This document shows, one piece after another, positions 1 to 4,908 of a stretch of 6,781 bases of DNA. The notes beneath the pieces are model-generated. The model worked only from the letters and a program-made list of their open reading frames with translations. It made no database searches and was not told the origin of the DNA. Numbering within the stretch: position 1 is the stretch's first letter; every line of letters begins with the position of its first letter. Source of the stretch: JBELMB01 sp042088665 (GTDB lineage Bacteria; Pseudomonadota; Alphaproteobacteria; Rhodobacterales; Rhodobacteraceae); NCBI GenBank assembly GCA_042088665.1, contig JBELMB010000255.1:1-6781 (forward strand). Direction: 5' to 3'. The position numbers and the translations under genes were made by a program.

Positions 1-246
1 ACCCGTGTGAACGGGGAGATACGTCAGCAGGACCGCACGGGGCGGATGCTGTTCGATTTCCGCTATATCCTGAACTACGTCTCGACCTTCACGCCGCTGG
101 CGCCGGGGGATGTGCTGATCTGCGGCACACCCACCGGTGCGGGCGCGCGCATGGATCCGCCGCAATGGCTGAAGCCTGGCGACGTGGTCGAGGTCGAGGC
201 GCAAGGTATTGGCATCCTGCGCAACGGGGTGGAGGACGAGGCGTGA
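1..246 (+). CDS. Fumarylacetoacetate hydrolase-fold enzyme, HpaG-like decarboxylase/isomerase (3' part)
   Basis: The reading frame is already open at base 1 and ends at TGA 244-246, so only the C-terminal 81 residues are present. They carry hallmarks of the FAH-fold C-terminal domain: a VNGEIRQQ strand, then an F-RYILNYVS helix, then GDVLICGTPTGAG, then a KPGDVVEVE...GIG-LRN ending. In homoprotocatechuate degradation, enzymes of this fold (HpaG) decarboxylate 5-oxo-pent-3-ene-1,2,5-tricarboxylate and isomerise the product, supplying the substrate of the next gene's enzyme. The metal-binding E-x-E part of the fold lies outside the window, so substrate cannot be judged from this fragment. The HpaG-like call rests mainly on its tight coupling to hpaH: the stop overlaps the hpaH start, and the hpaH ribosome binding site (GGAGG, 231-235) lies inside this gene. 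Other FAH-family hydrolases remain possible. Confidence 0.85.
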   Translation, partial: TRVNGEIRQQDRTGRMLFDFRYILNYVSTFTPLAPGDVLICGTPTGAGARMDPPQWLKPGDVVEVEAQGIGILRNGVEDEA

Positions 247-1040
247 CCGAGGCCGAGATCCGCGCGGCCGCCGCCGCCCTCTTGGAGGCTGAGAAGGCGC
301 GGGACCAGATCGGACTGCTTTCGCTCAAGCACCCCGACATGACCCTGCCAGAGGCCTACGCCGTGCAGGCAGCCCTGATGACCGCCAAGCTGTTGGCCGG
401 GCGCAAGATCATCGGTTGGAAAATCGGTCTGACCTCCCGCGCGATGCAGGACGCGCTTGGCATCACCACGCCCGACAGCGGCGTTCTGTTTGATGACATG
501 GGGTTCGAGACCGGCGGGGTGGTGCCGCAGGGGCGGTTCATCCAGCCTAGGGTGGAGGCAGAGATCGCATTTGTCATGAAAGCCCCGCTGGAGGGCCAGG
601 TGACGCGCGAAGAGGTGATCGCCGCGACAGACCATGTCTGCCCCTCGCTTGAGATCCTCGACACGCGGATCCTGCGCCGCGATCCTGCCACGGGTCAGGC
701 GCGCAGCATCGTCGACACTGTGTCCGACAATGCCGCCAATGCGGGGGTGGTGCTGGGCGCGGCGCGGCATGACCCAAGGCTGGTCGATCTGCGCTGGGCG
801 GGCGCCATCGTGTTGCGCGACGGCGAGGTCGAAGAGACGGGCCTTGGCGCCGGTGTGCTGAACGATCCGGTGATGGGCATCGTCTGGCTGGCGGAGCGCA
901 TGGGCCACTACGGCCAAGCGATCAAGGCGGGGCAGGTGATCCTGTCGGGGTCGTTTGTGCGGCCCATCGAATGCCCGCCGGGCAGTCACATTGAGGCCGA
1001 TTTCGGGCCTTTCGGGCATGTTGAGGTCAGTTTCGCCTGA
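243..1040 (+). CDS. hpaH: 2-oxo-hept-4-ene-1,7-dioate hydratase
   Basis: This 265-residue protein matches the E. coli HpaH/MhpD hydratase family over its whole length (family about 267). It adds water to 2-oxo-hept-4-ene-1,7-dioate in the homoprotocatechuate (3,4-dihydroxyphenylacetate) meta-cleavage pathway, in the cytosol, using a divalent metal. Seen: an N-terminal helix with E-K-R-Q-I, AYAVQ at 38-42, GWKIGLTS at 58-65 (K60 sits where the catalytic lysine of the family lies), the V-E-A-E-I motif with E105 and E107, and LEILD (E137, D140) for the metal, then DTVSDNAANAGVVLG (158-172) and GAGVLNDPVMGI-WLA (203-217). The start is GTG 243-245, overlapping the upstream TGA, with GGAGG at 231-235 seven bases ahead. 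The frame is open back to 165, but those upstream codons look like the shadow of the neighbouring gene. No aldolase (hpaI) follows, so the operon ends here; the aldolase would have to be upstream of the window or elsewhere. Confidence 0.93.
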   Translation: MTEAEIRAAAAALLEAEKARDQIGLLSLKHPDMTLPEAYAVQAALMTAKLLAGRKIIGWKIGLTSRAMQDALGITTPDSGVLFDDMGFETGGVVPQGRFIQPRVEAEIAFVMKAPLEGQVTREEVIAATDHVCPSLEILDTRILRRDPATGQARSIVDTVSDNAANAGVVLGAARHDPRLVDLRWAGAIVLRDGEVEETGLGAGVLNDPVMGIVWLAERMGHYGQAIKAGQVILSGSFVRPIECPPGSHIEADFGPFGHVEVSFA

Positions 1041-1161
1041 TCCGAACCACGATCCGGGCAAGCTGATCCGTCTGTGGAGGATTGCGCGCTTCTCAATGCG
1101 GGCGCGCAGCCATACCCGCATAACATGCCCGAAACGCCCGTTTTCGTGCACGCAGGTCGGA
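1041..1161. other. Convergent intergenic region with nested inverted repeats
   Basis: This is the gap between hpaH (+) and the membrane protein gene (-). It holds three inverted repeats: TGCGCGC 1083-1089 with GCGCGCA 1102-1108 (perfect 7 bp), ATGCGGG 1096-1102 with CCCGCAT 1115-1121 (perfect 7 bp), and CGAAACG 1130-1136 with CGTTTTCG 1139-1146 (one bulge, almost no loop). The first two share bases and cannot both form fully. Neither strand has a clear T-run after a stem, so these are only weak candidates for termination of one or both convergent transcripts. No gene is seen. Confidence 0.4.
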
Positions 1162-1566
1162 TCACTCCGCCGCCGGAGCGATCGTCATCTCTTGCCGTAA
1201 CTTGCCCGTGCCGCGGTCAAAGATCAGGATGCGGTTGTCGCCCGTCACAACAGCGTACCAATCGTCCCCCTGGGTATAGGCAGTCGCGGTCGCGCCGTCT
1301 GGCAGGGTGATCACCTCTGGCAGCGGTGCGCGCGCGTTGTTATAGCGGTGCCAGATAAGGCCAAGGATGCCGATGATCCCGAAGATCATCACCAGCATCA
1401 GCACCGTGACCAGCCCCTGCAAGAGCCGCAGGCCCGCTGGCTGCGGCGGCAGATTGTCAGGGGAGGCGCCTTGACTGTCCGGTGCCTGATTGTCCGGTTC
1501 GGGTTTCTCTGGCACCTGATTGTCTGGCTCAAAATTGTCTGGCTCAAGCTGTTGGGGAGCGCTCAT
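1162..1566 (-). CDS. Small single-pass membrane protein (DUF6476-like)
   Basis: A protein of 134 residues with no known enzymatic motif. Residues 1-47 form an acidic, proline-rich tail built from degenerate pentapeptides of the kind LEPDN, FEPDN, PEPDN. Residues 51-72 form one strongly hydrophobic membrane segment (LVTVLMLVMIFGIIGILGLIW), followed by H-R-Y-N-N. The C-terminal domain of about 60 residues contains ITLPDGATATAYTQGDDWYAVVT and ILIFDRGTGKLRQ. That layout resembles the DUF6476 family I associate with Rhodobacteraceae; the family name is from memory and unchecked. By the positive-inside rule the H-R flank might be cytoplasmic, but topology is not certain. The start is ATG at 1566-1564, with AGAGGG (1575-1570) only three bases ahead; the frame stays open to 1764 but that extension is antisense to rluD. 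The start codon overlaps that of the divergent pseudouridine synthase. Function is unknown; an envelope role is a guess. Confidence 0.78.
   Translation of the reverse strand: MSAPQQLEPDNFEPDNQVPEKPEPDNQAPDSQGASPDNLPPQPAGLRLLQGLVTVLMLVMIFGIIGILGLIWHRYNNARAPLPEVITLPDGATATAYTQGDDWYAVVTGDNRILIFDRGTGKLRQEMTIAPAAE
1474..1548. repeat. Five tandem 15-nt units within the membrane protein gene
   Basis: Five consecutive 15-base units run through the part encoding the N-terminal tail: ACTGTCCGGTGCCTG (1474), ATTGTCCGGTTCGGG (1489), TTTCTCTGGCACCTG (1504), ATTGTCTGGCTCAAA (1519) and ATTGTCTGGCTCAAG (1534), written on the + strand. The last two differ at one base; the others are diverged. Because 15 is a multiple of three, unit gain or loss changes the tail by five residues (x-E-P-D-N) without a frameshift. 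The array lies 16-91 bases upstream of the rluD start and so probably sits in or near its promoter or leader as well. Confidence 0.75.
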
Positions 1567-2587
1567 GGACCCTCTGCGTGTGATCATCGCGGCCGATCCG
1601 CCGCCGCGTCTGGATAAGGCTTTGGCCCGGGATGTGCCAGAGGCCGCTGCGCTGTCACGCACGCGTCTCGGGCGGCTGATCGCCGATGGCGCAGTGCGCA
1701 GGGGCACCGAGGTGCTGACCGACGCCAAGACCCGCGTGGCAGAAGGCGACGTGATCGAGATCACCGTGCCGCAGGCAACCGACTACGATGTCGTCGCACA
1801 GGATATCCCGCTGGAGATCGTCTGGGAGGACGCTGACCTCGTGGTGATCAACAAACCCGCGGGCATGGTCGTGCACCCGGCACCGGGCACGCCGGATGGC
1901 ACGCTGGTCAATGCGCTGCTGCACCACTTTGGCGGTGACCTCTCCGGTGTGGGTGGCGAAAAGCGCCCCGGCATCGTGCACCGGATCGACAAGGACACAT
2001 CCGGCCTGCTGGTCGTGGCGAAATCCGACCGGGCACATCACGGGCTGGCCAAGCAATTCGAACGCCACAGCGCCCAGCGTCTGTACCAGGCGGTTGTCTA
2101 CGGTGTGCCCGATCCCGGCGATCCGCGTCTGATGGGCAGCCGCGGCATTTCTGCCGGGAGCGGCGGCGAGATCACGATCACCAGCGGTCTCGCGCGGCAC
2201 AAGACGGACCGGCAACGTCAGGCGGTGTTCTTTGGGGGCCAAGGCCGGCACGCCATCACCCATGCCCGGGTCGAGGCGCGCTTTGGCACGCCGCCTGCTG
2301 TCTCGTTGGTGGCCTGTCGGCTTGAAACCGGGCGCACCCATCAGATCCGCGTGCACATGCTGCACGCCGGTCACGCGCTGGTGGGCGATCCGGTGTACGG
2401 CGGGCGGCGCAAGGTCAAGGCCGCGGCGCTGTCCGAGGCGGCTGTTGCGGCGGTTCAGGCCTTTCCACGTCAGGCGCTGCACGCAAGGACGCTTGGGTTC
2501 GATCACCCGGTCAGCGGCGAGGCGCTGGGCTTTGACGCGCCTTTGCCCGCAGATATGGCCGATCTGATCGCGGTCTTGCGCACATAA
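1565..2587 (+). CDS. rluD: RluA-family 23S rRNA pseudouridine synthase (RluD-like)
   Basis: This is a 340-residue enzyme that isomerises uridine to pseudouridine in RNA. RluD of E. coli acts on helix 69 of 23S rRNA (U1911, U1915, U1917) late in 50S assembly. Seen: an N-terminal S4-like RNA-binding domain (about 14-70, with RLDKALAR and L-R-LI-DGAV), then INKPAGMVVHP (95-105), the catalytic motif HRIDKDTSG with the essential aspartate D142, then LETGRTHQIRVHM (253-265) and GDPVYGG (274-280). All family motifs are intact and the length fits RluD. The start ATG at 1565 has GGGGAG (1554-1559) five bases ahead; a TTG at 1520 in the same frame would add 15 residues unlike the family and is less likely. 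The neighbouring rpoH, 182 bp downstream on the same strand, is a common alphaproteobacterial arrangement. RluC/RluA specificity cannot be wholly excluded. Confidence 0.92.
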   Translation: MDPLRVIIAADPPPRLDKALARDVPEAAALSRTRLGRLIADGAVRRGTEVLTDAKTRVAEGDVIEITVPQATDYDVVAQDIPLEIVWEDADLVVINKPAGMVVHPAPGTPDGTLVNALLHHFGGDLSGVGGEKRPGIVHRIDKDTSGLLVVAKSDRAHHGLAKQFERHSAQRLYQAVVYGVPDPGDPRLMGSRGISAGSGGEITITSGLARHKTDRQRQAVFFGGQGRHAITHARVEARFGTPPAVSLVACRLETGRTHQIRVHMLHAGHALVGDPVYGGRRKVKAAALSEAAVAAVQAFPRQALHARTLGFDHPVSGEALGFDAPLPADMADLIAVLRT

Positions 2588-2688
2588 CTTGCTGAAATGC
2601 AGAACACCTGTGTGTGAGCGCGCCGTCACATATCTTAATCTCTCGGCAGGAAGTGTTAACTCTTGGTCAACGCTTGAGTGGTAGACAT

Positions 2689-2717
2689 CTTGAAAAACCG
2701 GATCAGACAGCCCATCT
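2689..2717 (+). promoter_or_regulatory. Candidate heat-shock (sigma-32/RpoH) promoter of rpoH
   Basis: CTTGAAA at 2689-2695 and CCCATCT at 2711-2717 are separated by 15 bases (16 counting from CTTGAA). This closely fits the sigma-32 consensus (CTTGAAA, spacer of 13-17, CCCCATnT) and also the alphaproteobacterial form (CTTG...CyTATnT; here six of seven positions in the -10). A start near 2724-2726 would leave a leader of about 45 bases with the Shine-Dalgarno GAGAGGGA at 2756-2763. It implies that RpoH, or a second heat-shock sigma factor, activates rpoH. This is inference from sequence alone. Confidence 0.6.
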
Positions 2718-2769
2718 AGATGTTAAGCCTTGTTACATAACCGTTCGTGGACGTTGAGAGGGAACTGAC

Positions 2770-3666
2770 ATGACCAATTACGCAAATCTCCCGGCCCCGT
2801 CGCCAGAAGCTGGCCTGAGCCGTTATCTTCAGGAAATCCGCAAGTTTCCGCTGCTTGAGCCGGAAGAGGAGTTCATGCTGGCCAAACGCTGGGTCGAGGA
2901 TGAGGACAGCGCATCGGCGCACCGCCTCGTGACATCGCACCTGCGCCTCGCGGCGAAGATCGCCATGGGGTATCGCGGCTACGGCCTGCCGCAGGCCGAA
3001 GTGATTTCCGAAGCCAACGTCGGCCTGATGCAAGCGGTGAAGCGGTTTGACCCGGACAAGGGATTTCGCCTGGCGACATATGCCATGTGGTGGATCCGTG
3101 CCTCGATCCAGGAATACATCCTGCGGTCTTGGTCGCTGGTCAAACTGGGCACGACCTCTGCGCAAAAGAAGCTGTTCTTCAACCTGCGCAAGGCAAAGAA
3201 CCGCATTGGTGCGCTGGAAGAAGGCGATCTGCGGCCCGAGAATGTGCAACGGATCGCAACCGATCTGGGCGTGACCGAGGCCGAAGTGATCTCCATGAAC
3301 CGGCGTCTGTCGGGGGGGGATGCCTCGTTGAACGCAACCGTCGGCAGCGATGGCGAGGGCGCGATGCAATGGCAGGACTGGCTGGAGGACGAGGGCGCCG
3401 ACCAGGCCGGCGACTATGCAGAACGCGACGAATTGCTGGCGCGCAGGGCCATGTTGGCGGAGGCCATGGAGGTTTTGAACGACCGGGAAAAGGACATCCT
3501 GACCCAGCGGCGGCTGGCCGAAGCGACCGTGACGCTGGAGGATCTGTCCGAGCAATACGGCGTCAGCCGCGAGCGGATCCGCCAGATCGAAGTGCGGGCG
3601 TTCGAGAAACTGCAAAAGCGCATGCGCGACCTTGCCAGGGAGCAGGGCATGATGGCGGGTGCTTGA
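2770..3666 (+). CDS. rpoH: RNA polymerase heat-shock sigma factor RpoH (RpoHI type)
   Basis: This 298-residue sigma-32 family factor directs RNA polymerase to heat-shock and related stress promoters. Seen in order: region 1.2 (GLSRYLQEIRKFPLLEPEEE, 15-34), region 2 (SHLRLAAKIAMGYRGYGLP, then ISEANVGLMQAVKRFDPDKG and RLATYAMWWIRASIQEYIL, 56-118), the diagnostic RpoH box QKKLFFNLR (132-140), region 3 (about 150-180), and the region 4.2 helix-turn-helix (VTLEDLSEQYGVSRERIRQI, 254-273, continuing to 281). The box and N-terminus match RpoHI rather than the RpoHII type of Rhodobacteraceae. The start ATG 2770 has AGAGGG at 2757-2762. Cytosolic. It probably also has its own promoter upstream (see 2689-2717), as well as any read-through from rluD. 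A run of eight G at 3312-3319 codes S-G-G-D (181-184) and the frame continues normally through it. Transcription ends at the hairpin at 3758-3795. Confidence 0.97.
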   Translation: MTNYANLPAPSPEAGLSRYLQEIRKFPLLEPEEEFMLAKRWVEDEDSASAHRLVTSHLRLAAKIAMGYRGYGLPQAEVISEANVGLMQAVKRFDPDKGFRLATYAMWWIRASIQEYILRSWSLVKLGTTSAQKKLFFNLRKAKNRIGALEEGDLRPENVQRIATDLGVTEAEVISMNRRLSGGDASLNATVGSDGEGAMQWQDWLEDEGADQAGDYAERDELLARRAMLAEAMEVLNDREKDILTQRRLAEATVTLEDLSEQYGVSRERIRQIEVRAFEKLQKRMRDLAREQGMMAGA

Positions 3667-3757
3667 CGAAGACCAGATCCTGCGCCGGGACCCAAGGCAG
3701 CAATTGTCCCCGCGCATGACCAGTGCCTGAGACTTCCCTCATCGCTTCAAAGGCCTG

Positions 3758-3795
3758 GGACCCCCTTTCCGGAAACGGAGAGGGGGTTTTCCTTT
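3758..3795 (+). terminator. Rho-independent terminator of rpoH
   Basis: An 11-bp stem pairs CCCCCTTTCCG (3761-3771) with CGGAGAGGGGG (3776-3786) around a GAAA loop (3772-3775), with one U-G wobble; A3760-T3787 and flanking wobble pairs can extend it. The T-rich tract TTTTCCTTT (3787-3795) follows on the plus strand. The reverse strand has no T-run after the stem, so it works only for rpoH. It lies 92 bases after the rpoH stop, leaving a short 3' UTR. Confidence 0.9.
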
Positions 3796-3842
3796 GTGGG
3801 TGGAGCTATCCGATGCTGCCAAGGGGGCATTTGGTCAGGACC

Positions 3843-3864
3843 AGCGCGGGGTCAACCCCGCGCT
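3843..3864. repeat. Perfect 9-bp GC-rich inverted repeat
   Basis: AGCGCGGGG (3843-3851) and CCCCGCGCT (3856-3864) are exact reverse complements around a TCAA loop. No T-run follows on either strand, so it is not a typical intrinsic terminator. It may be a member of a dispersed intergenic palindrome (REP-like) family or a structured element in the convergent 3' region. No second copy is present in this window. Confidence 0.65.
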
Positions 3865-3991
3865 ACGGGGCCGGTCGCGTGTGGGCCGGGCAGGACCGTC
3901 GCTGACCCGCGGTGTTTGGGGCCGGTGTGAAGGAGGCGCGCCTGAGCGCCGCACGATCACACCTGCGGTCTGGCCTGAAACTTGCGTGGTG

Positions 3992-4780
3992 TCATGCGGC
4001 CTTTGGCGGATATTTCGGGGCATGCAGGCCAAGCGCGCGGGCTTGCGCCACATCGCCGAGCAAGTCGCGCTGCGCGGCTGCAAACAGGCTGTCCGCATCG
4101 TCGAGCAGAAAATAGACCGGCTGCGGGATGTCGATCCGGTAAGGCGTGCGCAGGATGTCGATGACGTCGAAGGGGCGGATTTCTGGCTGCGCGGAGGTGC
4201 ACCAGCGCAGTTCTTCGGGTGAAGAGGCGAGGCCGGAGCCAAGCGCCTTGACCTCGGATGCCTCGCGCAGGAGGCCGAACTCGATGGTGAACCAGTAGAG
4301 GCGGATCAACCATGGGTGATCCTTTGGGGCCGCCTTTCGACCGGCGTGTCCGATGGCCTCGGAGAAGCGGGCAAAGCGCGGGTCGGTCAGCAGCGGCGTG
4401 TGGCCAAAGAGTTCGTGAAAGATGTCCGGCTCTTCGATGTAGTCGAAATCCTCGCGGCTGCGGATGAAGGAGGCTGCAGGGAAGGTCCGGTCCGCGAGCA
4501 TCCCGAAAAAGGTGGCAAAGGGGATCAGGGCAGGGACCGGCGCCACTTCCCAGCCGGTGGTCTCGCGCAGGTGGTCCGACACCTCTCGGCATTGCGGCAC
4601 GCGGTCCCGGGGCAGGTCGAGACGGGCGAGGCCGTCGAGGTAGGGGCGCGCACAGTGGCGCGTCACGTTTGGCAACTGGCGGGCATGGAGATCAGCCCAG
4701 ACCGCGTCTTCCTCGGGGGTGTAGGGGATGTGGCCAGAGGCATCCGGGGTCTTGGCGGTATAGGCGGTTGATTTCGGCAT
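3992..4780 (-). CDS. phhA: Phenylalanine 4-monooxygenase (phenylalanine hydroxylase)
   Basis: A complete 262-residue bacterial phenylalanine hydroxylase that converts phenylalanine to tyrosine with O2 and tetrahydropterin, at a mononuclear iron in the cytosol. The catalytic-domain-only length fits bacterial enzymes. Iron ligands are visible: H122 and H127 in FHELFGH (121-127), and E167 in YWFTIEFGL (162-170). Other family blocks are VPQCREVSDHLRETTGWEV (61-79), RTFPAASFIRSREDFDYIEEPD (98-119, usual pterin/substrate-loop region), and IDIPQPVYFLLD (216-227). The start ATG at 4780-4778 has AAGGGAA (4792-4786) five bases ahead. It is transcribed alone, away from the Lrp-type regulator, and runs convergently toward rpoH; no pterin-4a-carbinolamine dehydratase (phhB) lies next to it in the window. 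Regulation by the divergent Lrp/AsnC protein is likely by position. Confidence 0.95.
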   Translation of the reverse strand: MPKSTAYTAKTPDASGHIPYTPEEDAVWADLHARQLPNVTRHCARPYLDGLARLDLPRDRVPQCREVSDHLRETTGWEVAPVPALIPFATFFGMLADRTFPAASFIRSREDFDYIEEPDIFHELFGHTPLLTDPRFARFSEAIGHAGRKAAPKDHPWLIRLYWFTIEFGLLREASEVKALGSGLASSPEELRWCTSAQPEIRPFDVIDILRTPYRIDIPQPVYFLLDDADSLFAAAQRDLLGDVAQARALGLHAPKYPPKAA

Positions 4781-4908
4781 GGCGGTTCCCTTTCGGCTGG
4801 ACTTTGGGAAAGATGCCGGGGAAATTCAGGAAAGACTTGTCTCACTTGTCAGGGTTTCGGGGTGATTTGGGTAAGTCTTTTCGGAATGAGACGGGATTGG
4901 GGAAAGCC
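4781..4908. promoter_or_regulatory. phhA/lrp divergent control region with candidate operator
   Basis: This 128-bp region must hold promoters for both divergent genes. AAAGACTT (4831-4838) and AAGTCTTT (4873-4880) are exact inverted copies 42 bp apart, about four helical turns. ACTTGTC occurs twice, nine bases apart (4835-4841 and 4844-4850). GGAAAGA occurs at 4807-4813 and 4829-4835, 22 bp apart. Helically phased repeats of this sort suit a multimeric Lrp/AsnC regulator. The binding role is inferred, not shown. Confidence 0.5.
4824..4852 (-). promoter_or_regulatory. Possible sigma-70 type promoter of phhA
   Basis: On the minus strand CTGACA (4852-4847, -35-like, five of six) is followed after 17 bases by CTGAAT (4829-4824), a poor -10 that matches only the last three bases of TATAAT. 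The left arm of the inverted repeat (4831-4838) falls inside the spacer, where a bound regulator could act. This is a weak call. Confidence 0.3.

Larger units (their letters stand above)
3667..3991. other. Convergent intergenic region after rpoH
   Basis: This 325-bp gap separates rpoH (+) and phhA (-). It holds the rpoH terminator, a perfect 9-bp hairpin at 3843-3864, three scattered copies of GGGCCGG (3868-3874, 3883-3889, 3919-3925), and the 10-bp palindrome AGGCGCGCCT near 3934-3943. No protein-coding gene with a ribosome binding site or family motif is seen on either strand; short open frames here have no support. No clear terminator for phhA was found on the minus strand. Confidence 0.6.

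Noticed and set aside
75..1151. Long minus-strand open frame (358 codons) opposite hpaG/hpaH
   Set aside because: It is the shadow of hpaH in GC-rich DNA: no family motifs and biased, low-complexity composition, while the plus strand encodes an intact HpaH.
1655..2629. Long minus-strand open frame (324 codons) opposite rluD
   Set aside because: It is antisense to a complete pseudouridine synthase with all motifs; the translation has no recognisable domain and follows the mirror codon pattern of rluD.
2743..2792. RNA thermometer at the rpoH start
   Set aside because: Only 4-bp pairings were found that involve the Shine-Dalgarno (GTTC/GAAC at 2743/2762; GGGA/TCCC at 2760/2789). No ROSE or fourU pattern is present, so there is not enough to claim a thermometer.
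2716..3717. Long minus-strand open frame (333 codons) opposite rpoH
   Set aside because: It is a shadow of rpoH; it would also run through the rpoH promoter region, and shows no domain or ribosome binding site.
3794..4222. Plus-strand open frame across the rpoH-phhA gap
   Set aside because: Much of it is antisense to the C-terminal part of phhA and the rest crosses the terminator tract and hairpin; no family resemblance.
4813..4908. N-terminal extension of the Lrp regulator from ATG 4813
   Set aside because: The added 32 residues do not resemble the family and would cover the phhA promoter and repeats; the Lrp domain starts directly at 4909.
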